A stretch of 64,000 nt of DNA from an uncultured Prochlorococcus sp. (GTDB taxonomy: Bacteria > Cyanobacteriota > Cyanobacteriia > PCC-6307 > Cyanobiaceae): positions 1 through 64,000 of the forward strand of contig CACFBG010000006.1 of NCBI GenBank assembly GCA_902564535.1, in the 5' to 3' direction. Under the pieces are notes generated by a model that was not told where the DNA came from, ran no database searches, and was given only the letters and a program-made list of their open reading frames with translations. The translations under genes and the position numbers were made by a program. This document shows positions 57,698 to 64,000 of the stretch, piece after piece. How positions within the stretch are numbered: the stretch's first letter is position 1; each line of letters begins with the position of its first letter.

Positions 57698-58156
57698 GTT
57701 AAATTATTAGATAAGGACCCAGTAGATAAGATATTAGAAGCATTGCAAAATAAACCTCTTTGTTTATTTAGGCATTCTTATGGAGGCTCTATAAAGTTCG
57801 AAGCTAGGAGGGTTCTTAAATCACTTGAACTGAAGCATTCATATACTCAAAATAGATACCTTGGAGAGCCAATTAAACAGCAACTCTTGCATTACCTTGG
57901 TGATATTGATTTTGTGGATACAAATCTTTTTGCTATGACATTTTTCGTTTACCATAAATCTGTTGCAGATTTAATGCAGAAATGGTTTCTTGAAAATATA
58001 CTTTGGACAATTGAAGATCAGATTTCTTTCCCTTATGTTTTGCACAAGTCAGGTTTAGAATTCTCTTTATTTGATGGCTTTATTGATGATAAGAGAGGTA
58101 ATAATCTTTTTGAATGGGATTGGAAAAGTAGAGAAAAATCATTATTGACAAAATAA
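57479..58156 (+). CDS. hypothetical protein, first copy of a tandem pair (possible GT-A-like)
   Basis: A 225-residue protein of no family I can name with confidence. Conserved elements are MHFVTAHFGG at the N-terminus, YYHDGNFPSRHLSMHPRLKA, and WYVWMDSSVKL near residue 66-76, where the acidic residue after a hydrophobic strand recalls GT-A or DUF616-type sugar transferases. Further on are PLCLFRHS and LGDIDFVDTNLFA. The first 73 residues are about 92% identical to the next gene, the rest clearly less. It stands after the AT-rich gap with an ATG start and no strong Shine-Dalgarno. Confidence 0.55.
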   Translation: MARMHFVTAHFGGEIPWFHQLQSEKHQISFNYYHDGNFPSRHLSMHPRLKAKIPKMLEWKYVDSDWYVWMDSSVKLLDKDPVDKILEALQNKPLCLFRHSYGGSIKFEARRVLKSLELKHSYTQNRYLGEPIKQQLLHYLGDIDFVDTNLFAMTFFVYHKSVADLMQKWFLENILWTIEDQISFPYVLHKSGLEFSLFDGFIDDKRGNNLFEWDWKSREKSLLTK

Positions 58157-58264
58157 TTAGATTAACTATAAAATAATTTTTAATAATATATCATTACTAT
58201 TTATTCCATGTTGGAGTATTTTTGAAATCTTGGTATTAATTCTTCAAATTAGATTAGGTAACTC

Positions 58265-58483
58265 ATGGCCAGAGTGCATTTTGTGACAGCCCACTTTGGT
58301 GGGAAAATACCATGGCTTCCTCAATTGCAATCAGAAAAGCATCATATCTCATTTAATTATTATCATGATGGAAACTTTCCATCTCGCCATCTTTCTATGC
58401 ACCCTAGGTTTAAGGCAAAAATTCCAAAGATGCTTGAATGGAAATATGTTGATTCAGATTGGTATGTATGGATGGATTCTTCT
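58265..58483 (+). repeat. direct repeat, copy 2 (5' part of tandem paralogues)
   Basis: The counterpart of 57479-57697. The last 36 bases before the boundary are identical in both copies, and the sequence differs markedly from codon 74 onward. The intergenic sequence upstream of the two copies is not evidently shared. Confidence 0.75.
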
Positions 58484-58942
58484 ATAATGCCATTAGAAGG
58501 AATTGATCTTGCCGATTTAGTTGTTAAGGAGGCTGGGGATAAACCTTTATGCTTCTTCCGTCATTCTAAGGTAAATACAATAAGAGAAGAGGCAATAAGG
58601 ACAATACAGATGTTAAAGAAGGGCCATAAATACTTTATTAATAGGTATTCTGGAGAACCAATAATTAATCAACTTATTCATTATTACGGTGATATTGATT
58701 TTAAAGATAAGATTTTATTGGCGGGTAATTTTTTTGCTTATCATAGGTCTGCTAGTGGATTGATGCAAGAATGGTTTAACCAAATAGTTCAATGGAGTCT
58801 GAAGGATCAAATTTCATTGCCATATGTACTTTATAAAAGTGGTCTAAATTACTCAATATTTGATGGTTATACTAATATAAAAAATAAATATTTTACCTGG
58901 GAATGGAGAAAACGTGAAAGATCATTATTGCATAGACCCTAG
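58265..58942 (+). CDS. hypothetical protein, second copy of a tandem pair (possible GT-A-like)
   Basis: A 225-residue paralogue of the gene at 57479. Its N-terminal 73 residues differ at six positions (M4V, E14K, F18L, H19P, Q27H, L49F). From residue 74 it diverges strongly but keeps matching blocks such as PLCFFRHS, INRYSGEPI, YGDIDF, KDQISLPYVLYKSGL and FDGY, with an ending of basic WRKRERSLL in place of WKSREKSLL. Function is unknown; the WYVWMDSS element suggests a glycosyltransferase-like role. The 108-bp gap after copy 1 holds no obvious terminator. Confidence 0.55.
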   Translation: MARVHFVTAHFGGKIPWLPQLQSEKHHISFNYYHDGNFPSRHLSMHPRFKAKIPKMLEWKYVDSDWYVWMDSSIMPLEGIDLADLVVKEAGDKPLCFFRHSKVNTIREEAIRTIQMLKKGHKYFINRYSGEPIINQLIHYYGDIDFKDKILLAGNFFAYHRSASGLMQEWFNQIVQWSLKDQISLPYVLYKSGLNYSIFDGYTNIKNKYFTWEWRKRERSLLHRP

Positions 58943-59019
58943 CTTTATTTTGCAGTTGTTTGAATTTTACTGATTATTTTACCTTCAAATTTCAGCTATT
59001 TTTCTAATTGTATTCGCTT

Positions 59020-60189
59020 ATGGGTTTAAGACAAAAATATTTTTCTTCAAGTATTTTTGATGATGAGGATATACAGAATTTACGAATTTCACTTTTGAAT
59101 TGGTTTGAAAATCACGGACGACATTTTATTCCTTGGAAACTTAAAGCTGATGGTAAATCTCCAAATCGCTTAGATATATTAGACGTTTATCCTATTTGGA
59201 TTGCTGAAGTAATGCTGCAACAGACTCAATTAAGAGTTGTTGTGCCTTATTGGGAAAAATGGATGCTTGTTTTTCCAACTTTAGAGGACCTTGCTAGTTC
59301 AAATGAGCAGAAAGTTCTCTTGATTTGGCAAGGACTTGGTTATTATTCAAGAGCCAGAAGAATTCATCAAACAGCTAAAATTTTGGCAACTAAAATTGGC
59401 GAAAATTCTTCATTAAATTTAAATGCTTGGCCAAGAAATATGGAGTTTTGGATGGCTCTACCTGGAATTGGTCGTACTACATCTGGGAGTATTCTTTCTT
59501 CTGCTTTTAATTTGCCTTATCCAATATTGGATGGCAATGTTAAAAGAGTTTACTCAAGGCTGTTGGGCCTTGCAACTCCAGTTTCTAGAAATACTTCGAA
59601 ATTGTGGGATATTAGTGAGCAGTTATTGGATAAAGATCAACCTAGAAATTTCAATCAAGCTTTAATGGATCTAGGTTCAATAATCTGTACTCCTTATGCT
59701 CCAAATTGTGACAATTGCATATGGCATAATAAATGTAGTGCTTATTTAATGAACCAACAAACTAATCTTCCTGTGAAAGATACTAAAAAAAAGATTCCTT
59801 ATCAAGTAATAGGTGTCGCAGTTATTTTTAATTCTAAGGGTCATATTTTGATTGATCAAAGACTAAATGAAGGCTTGTTAGGTGGTTTATGGGAATTCCC
59901 TGGAGGTAAAAAAGAAGAAAATGAATTAATTGAGGAAACAATTCATCGAGAAATCAAGGAGGAGTTAGATATCGAAGTAAAAATAAATCAAAGTTTGATT
60001 AATTTTAGACATAATTATAGTCATAAAAGGCTGAAATTTGAAGTTTTTATATGTGACTGGGTATCAGGCAAGCCAAAACCTTTAGAAAGTCAAATAATAG
60101 AATGGGTTAGGCCTCAAGAATTGCATAAGTATCCCTTCCCTGCCGCAAATGCCAAGATAATTAATGCTTTAATAAAATATCTTGATTAA
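59020..60189 (+). CDS. mutY: A/G-specific adenine DNA glycosylase
   Basis: MutY removes adenine opposite 8-oxoguanine. The roughly 389-residue protein has EVMLQQTQLRVVVPYWEKWM with the catalytic Glu region, the helix-hairpin-helix LPGIGRTTSGSILSSAF with a downstream catalytic Asp (LDGNVKR), and the [4Fe-4S] cluster CTPYAPNCDNCIWHNKC (spacing C-x6-C-x2-C-x5-C). A C-terminal NUDIX-like domain has GGKKEENELIEETIHREIKEEL, the Nudix box. I prefer ATG 59020 to the in-frame TTG 59008. Confidence 0.93.
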   Translation: MGLRQKYFSSSIFDDEDIQNLRISLLNWFENHGRHFIPWKLKADGKSPNRLDILDVYPIWIAEVMLQQTQLRVVVPYWEKWMLVFPTLEDLASSNEQKVLLIWQGLGYYSRARRIHQTAKILATKIGENSSLNLNAWPRNMEFWMALPGIGRTTSGSILSSAFNLPYPILDGNVKRVYSRLLGLATPVSRNTSKLWDISEQLLDKDQPRNFNQALMDLGSIICTPYAPNCDNCIWHNKCSAYLMNQQTNLPVKDTKKKIPYQVIGVAVIFNSKGHILIDQRLNEGLLGGLWEFPGGKKEENELIEETIHREIKEELDIEVKINQSLINFRHNYSHKRLKFEVFICDWVSGKPKPLESQIIEWVRPQELHKYPFPAANAKIINALIKYLD

Positions 60190-60239
60190 TTGAGATTTGT
60201 TTATTTTAATAAATACCAAAGCATTTTACTCATTGATGC

Positions 60240-61259
60240 ATGATTGAATCTCAACATTTAAAGCGACCACAAGTTATTTGTCTAGGCGAGGCACTTGTAG
60301 ACCGCTTAGGAGAGCCTGGAGATCAATTGATCAATAATAGTTCCTTCCAGGATTTCTTGGGTGGAGCACCAGCCAACGTTGCATGTGGATTAGCAAGATT
60401 AGGGATCAATGTATCTTTTTTAGGACGTATTGGAAATGATCAAATTGGTATGAAATTTTCTAAACTTATGCAGGAACGAGATATTAATCTAGATTGTTTG
60501 CAGCATGATTTCTTAAGACCAAGCAGAATAGTACTTGTATCAAGAGATCTTAATTGTGATAGAACTTTTGCTGGCTTTTATGGAGATAAGGGAGAAGGTT
60601 TTGCTGATCAAGCTCTCACATTAGAGGAGTTAAAGAAGCATTGGGGATCTATTGAATCTTTTGCAGATTGGCTTGTAATAGGAACAATTCCACTCGCAAG
60701 TAGAGCTTCAGCAGAGGTTCTATGTTGGAGCGTGAATGAGGCCTTGAATAAAAATCTGAGCATTGCTCTGGATGTGAATTGGAGGCCTACTTTTTGGGAC
60801 CAAAATACTTCTCCATCTAGAGGCCCAGAGCAAAATGAAATTGAGGCGATTAAGCCTTTGATAAAGCAGGCTTCATTGTTGAAGCTTGCTGAAGAGGAGG
60901 CTAATTGGTTTTTTAAGACTAATGATCCATTGAAAATATCAAAATCCCTTTCTAGAAACCCTGATGTTGTTGTTACTAATGGAAAATATCCTATTAAGTG
61001 GTATTTAAAAGGCTTCGTTGGCGAGACTTCTACAGTATCCAATTTTGAAGTGATTGATACTACTGGTGCTGGAGATGCCTTTATGTCAGGCCTTTTATAC
61101 AAGATTATTTCCAATAAAGTGAAAAATCAATCCATTGATGAAATGAATTCAATAGTTCGCTTTGCAGCTGCATGTGGAGCGTTGGTTTGTCAGGGTGAAG
61201 GAGCTATCAATCCTCAGCCAAATCTTCAAGAAGTTGAATCATTTTTATCTTCCTTTTAA
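60240..61259 (+). CDS. PfkB-family sugar kinase (fructokinase-like)
   Basis: A 339-residue PfkB kinase. GGAPANVACGLARLGINVSFLGRIGND is the PfkB signature 1, LDVNWRPTFW is in the substrate region and DTTGAGDAFMSGLLY near residue 277 is signature 2, with the catalytic Asp and anion hole. Fructokinase-like members phosphorylate fructose, and related kinases use other sugars, so the substrate is not fixed. It ends with a 15-bp convergent overlap with tsaE. Confidence 0.85.
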   Translation: MIESQHLKRPQVICLGEALVDRLGEPGDQLINNSSFQDFLGGAPANVACGLARLGINVSFLGRIGNDQIGMKFSKLMQERDINLDCLQHDFLRPSRIVLVSRDLNCDRTFAGFYGDKGEGFADQALTLEELKKHWGSIESFADWLVIGTIPLASRASAEVLCWSVNEALNKNLSIALDVNWRPTFWDQNTSPSRGPEQNEIEAIKPLIKQASLLKLAEEEANWFFKTNDPLKISKSLSRNPDVVVTNGKYPIKWYLKGFVGETSTVSNFEVIDTTGAGDAFMSGLLYKIISNKVKNQSIDEMNSIVRFAAACGALVCQGEGAINPQPNLQEVESFLSSF

Positions 61260-61700
61260 TTTACCAGGCGGAGATAATTCAGCTCTTCTTTCTCCATTAG
61301 GTAGATATTCAATTTGCATATGCCAGGCATCGTCAATATATCTTTGTAATCTTTCAGGCCATTCAATAACAATTAATGCGTTCATTTGATTAGCCTCTTC
61401 CTCTTCTTGAAGAAAAAGCTCATAAGCTGAATTCGCATTTTCTAATCTGTATAGGTCAATATGCACTAAAGGAGGTTTTCCAGAGCTGTAATGCTGTGAA
61501 AGATTAAAAGTCGGACTGGTAATAGGTTCCAAAATACCTAAGGTTTTTGCTATCCCTTTCACTAATGAGGTTTTGCCAGCACCTAAAGGTCCTTGCAGAA
61601 GCAGTATTTTTAAGTCAGTGATATTTCGTGGCATTGTTTCTCCAAGGGCAATTGTGTCCTCGAGATTCTTTAGAATCCATCTTTGTTTTGTAGATTGCAT
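61245..61700 (-). CDS. tsaE: tRNA threonylcarbamoyladenosine biosynthesis ATPase
   Basis: TsaE supports t6A37 modification of tRNA with TsaB, TsaD and TsaC. The 151-residue protein has [19 protein letters not shown], the P-loop, then [26 protein letters not shown] and IVIEWPERL, the family's conserved order. It is divergent from ahcY, whose ATG lies 72 bp away, and overlaps the kinase gene by 15 bp at the 3' ends. Confidence 0.93.
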   Translation of the reverse strand: MQSTKQRWILKNLEDTIALGETMPRNITDLKILLLQGPLGAGKTSLVKGIAKTLGILEPITSPTFNLSQHYSSGKPPLVHIDLYRLENANSAYELFLQEEEEANQMNALIVIEWPERLQRYIDDAWHMQIEYLPNGERRAELSPPGKLKGR

Positions 61701-61772
61701 TTTTATATAGTCGAAAGGCTCAACAGTTTTGCTGAGTTCACTTTCGAATATTTCCTTACCAGTGATTCAACC

Positions 61773-63203
61773 ATGGTGGCCGTCCCAACTTCAGATTCTT
61801 CATTAGAGCTCTTTAATGATTATTGCGTTGCAGATATTGATCTGGCGGATTTTGGGCGCCGAGAACTTGCTGTTGCCGAAACAGAAATGCCAGGTTTGAT
61901 GGCTTTGCGCGAAAAATACCAGGATGAGAAACCTTTAAAAGGGGCTTTAATCGCTGGGAGCTTACATATGACAATTCAAACAGGAGTTTTGATTGAAACG
62001 CTTCTGCATTTAGGGGCAGAAGTCCGTTGGGCTTCTTGCAATATTTTTTCAACACAAGATCATGCAGCGGCAGCTATTGCAGCTCGTGGTGTTCCGGTGT
62101 TTGCAAAAAAAGGAGAAACGCTTGAAGAGTATTGGGCTTACACCCATCGAATTCTTGAGTGGGGACATGACAGGTCTCCAAACATGATTTTGGATGATGG
62201 TGGGGATGCAACTGGCTTGGTAATACTAGGTTGTAAGGCCGAACAAGATGTTTCAGTCTTAGCTAAACCTTCTAATGAGGAAGAGACCTATTTATTTGCG
62301 GCGATCAAATCAAAACTTGCCGAAGATTCAAGCTTTTATTCGCGCATTAAAAATAGTATTAAAGGAGTAACCGAAGAAACAACTACAGGTGTCGCTCGCC
62401 TTTATCAAATGGAAAAAAGTGGAGAATTACCGTTTCCTGCCATTAACGTTAATGACTCTGTCACGAAAAGTAAGTTTGATAATTTATATGGCTGTAGAGA
62501 GTCGCTTGTAGATGGAATTAAACGTGCGACTGATGTAATGGTGGCAGGTAAAGTAGCGCTTGTTTTAGGTTATGGAGATGTTGGTAAAGGTTCTGCACAA
62601 TCTTTAAGAGGTCTTGGTGCAACTGTAATGATTTCAGAAGTTGATCCTATATGTGCATTGCAAGCATCCATGGAAGGTTACCGAGTTGTTCGTTTGGAAG
62701 ATGTTGTTCAAGATGTTGATATTTTTGTAACTGCCACTGGCAATTACCAAGTTATTAGACATGAACATTTGATTTGTATGAAAGACGAGGCCATAGTTAG
62801 TAACATTGGCCATTTTGATAATGAAATAGATGTAGCTTCATTGAAGAAGTATCATTGGGAGAATATTAAACCTCAAGTTGATCATATTACCTTGCCAAAT
62901 GGGAATAGAATTATCTTATTAGCAGAAGGTAGGCTGGTAAATTTAGGTTGTGCTACTGGTCATCCAAGTTTTGTTATGAGTAATTCTTTTACTAATCAAG
63001 TCCTTGCTCAGATTGAGTTATTTGTCAAAGGAAATGAATATTTAAATAAGGTTTATGTTTTACCAAAGTATCTTGATGAAATGGTTGCAAGACTTCATTT
63101 AGAAAAGATAGGTGCGAAATTAACAGAATTAACACCTTCACAGGCAGAATATATCAATGTTCCAATTGAAGGGCCTTATAAGCAAGAGCATTATCGATAT
63201 TAA
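61773..63203 (+). CDS. ahcY: adenosylhomocysteinase (S-adenosylhomocysteine hydrolase)
   Basis: AhcY splits S-adenosylhomocysteine to adenosine and homocysteine, clearing methyltransferase product. The start [14 protein letters not shown] at ATG 61773 matches cyanobacterial AhcY, giving 476 residues; the frame opens earlier to 61683 but those codons overlap tsaE. Features are [45 protein letters not shown], the NAD site [18 protein letters not shown], and the family's C-terminal [12 protein letters not shown]. The long form carries the insert typical of cyanobacteria and plants. Confidence 0.97.
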   Translation: MVAVPTSDSSLELFNDYCVADIDLADFGRRELAVAETEMPGLMALREKYQDEKPLKGALIAGSLHMTIQTGVLIETLLHLGAEVRWASCNIFSTQDHAAAAIAARGVPVFAKKGETLEEYWAYTHRILEWGHDRSPNMILDDGGDATGLVILGCKAEQDVSVLAKPSNEEETYLFAAIKSKLAEDSSFYSRIKNSIKGVTEETTTGVARLYQMEKSGELPFPAINVNDSVTKSKFDNLYGCRESLVDGIKRATDVMVAGKVALVLGYGDVGKGSAQSLRGLGATVMISEVDPICALQASMEGYRVVRLEDVVQDVDIFVTATGNYQVIRHEHLICMKDEAIVSNIGHFDNEIDVASLKKYHWENIKPQVDHITLPNGNRIILLAEGRLVNLGCATGHPSFVMSNSFTNQVLAQIELFVKGNEYLNKVYVLPKYLDEMVARLHLEKIGAKLTELTPSQAEYINVPIEGPYKQEHYRY

Positions 63204-63255
63204 TAACATTTGATTTTAATTAACTATTAAATAAAATATTGATTATAATGATTTT

Positions 63256-63912
63256 ATGGAATTCAATGAAATTATAACAAATTTGCCTCAATTAATAGGT
63301 AATGCTGTAGAAGCGAACGAATGGATTGGTTATTCGACGATTTTGTTGGCAATGTTTCTTGAAAATATATTTCCTCCTATTCCTTCTGAATTAATTATGC
63401 CTTTGGGTGGATTTTATGTTCAGCAAGGACAATTAGATTTTGTACCAGTTGTTATTGCTGGTTTGTTAGGAACAGTCTTAGGGGCTTTTCCGTGGTATTG
63501 GATAGGTAGAGTAATTAATGAACAACGTATTAATAATTGGTTAAAAAATTATGGGAGGTGGATAGGAATTAGCTCTGAAGAATTTTCTAGAAGTAGGCGA
63601 TGGTTTAACAGATATGGAACATCTTTAGTTTTTTGGGGAAGATTGGTGCCAGGGATACGAACTTTGATATCAGTACCAGCAGGGATTGAAATGATGCCTT
63701 TACTTCCTTTTATTATTTGGACAACTGCAGGTAGTTTGATATGGACTTTATTTTTAACTATTGCAGGTCAGATTTTGGGCGAAAGTTATCAGCAAGTTTC
63801 AGTTTTGATTGAGCCTTTCTCAAAAATAATAAAAATAAGTTTATTATTTCTATTATTTTCAGGCTTTATATTCTTGCTTATTAGAATTATTAGATCTAAT
63901 AGAAATAAATAA
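63256..63912 (+). CDS. DedA family membrane protein
   Basis: A 218-residue DedA/VTT protein, a probable lipid-scramblase or undecaprenyl-phosphate recycling family member. MFLENIFPPIPSELIMPLGGFY is the conserved N-terminal re-entrant region with the key Glu and Pro, and FWGRLVPGIRTLISVPAGIEMM holds the R-x3-P-x-x-R motif. Four to five hydrophobic helices follow. It begins at an ATG 52 bp after ahcY and converges on ssb with an 8-bp gap. If it is involved in undecaprenyl-phosphate flipping it could serve the glycan island, which is inference. Confidence 0.87.
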   Translation: MEFNEIITNLPQLIGNAVEANEWIGYSTILLAMFLENIFPPIPSELIMPLGGFYVQQGQLDFVPVVIAGLLGTVLGAFPWYWIGRVINEQRINNWLKNYGRWIGISSEEFSRSRRWFNRYGTSLVFWGRLVPGIRTLISVPAGIEMMPLLPFIIWTTAGSLIWTLFLTIAGQILGESYQQVSVLIEPFSKIIKISLLFLLFSGFIFLLIRIIRSNRNK

Positions 63913-63920
63913 GAAGTTAA

Positions 63921-64000
63921 TTAAAAAGGAATTTCTTCACTAGTTGGGCCGCCACTAGCATAATTATTAGAACCAGTTGTGTTTGCCTCAGAGTCTCTTT
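63921..64000 (-). CDS. ssb: single-stranded DNA-binding protein, C-terminal fragment (cut by window edge)
   Basis: The minus-strand frame ending at 63921 reads SNNYASGGPTSEEIPF, a low-complexity Ser/Gly/Asn tail finishing in EEIPF, the SSB acidic tip that binds replication and repair partners. The OB domain is beyond the window's right edge. The call rests on this ending alone but the pattern is distinctive. Confidence 0.75.
   Translation of the reverse strand, partial: RDSEANTTGSNNYASGGPTSEEIPF

Noticed and set aside
61683-61772. Upstream extension of AhcY by 30 codons
   Set aside because: The AhcY family begins at [10 protein letters not shown] (ATG 61773), and the extra codons overlap tsaE and look non-coding.

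Overview
The window looks like a Prochlorococcus chromosome, probably a low-light-type strain, or a very close relative. The evidence is AT-rich DNA, frequent TTG/GTG starts, cyanobacterial versions of secA, cysE, infC, miaA, gyrB, mgtE, ahcY and mutY, a group 2 sigma factor, and very short or overlapping intergenic spaces. The genus call is an inference from composition and gene content. No rRNA, tRNA, CRISPR array, transposase or integrase was seen.

About 1-41,150 is a surface-polysaccharide and surface-protein island. It opens with the end of rmlD and with rmlB (dTDP-sugar supply), then a run of GT4-type glycosyltransferases, two TPR/GT9-like proteins and a novel-looking EDD-motif protein. 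In the centre (10.2-23.9 kb) is a 702-residue RTX-type repeat protein with its own promoter and terminator. It is followed by two O-GlcNAc-transferase-like (GT41) proteins, a TPR/GT9-like protein, and a type I secretion operon of parvulin-like PPIase, ABC exporter and HlyD adaptor. The simplest reading is that the RTX protein is the secreted substrate, the GT41 enzymes are candidates to O-glycosylate it, and the operon exports it.

Across 23.9-30.2 kb a minus-strand run holds two GT4-like proteins, a second EDD protein, a sulfotransferase and an unusual sulfotransferase-GT4 fusion. Across 30.4-38.5 kb a plus-strand run holds a GT2 protein with a large unknown N-terminus, an RgpF-like protein, a GT4, gmd and fcl (GDP-L-fucose supply) and a Wzt/Wzm-type ABC exporter. 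Two more glycosyltransferases close the island.

From 41.3 to 55.0 kb is conserved housekeeping: secA, cysE, a GntR regulator, infC, miaA, gyrB, two crcB fluoride channels, glutathione peroxidase, mgtE, a sigma factor and an alpha/beta hydrolase. A small second accessory patch (55.1-58.9 kb) carries a GT9-like protein, a third kind of sulfotransferase, a 611-bp AT-rich gap and a tandem pair of paralogous 225-residue proteins with a mosaic identity pattern. Housekeeping resumes with mutY, a PfkB sugar kinase, tsaE, ahcY, a DedA protein and the 3' end of ssb.
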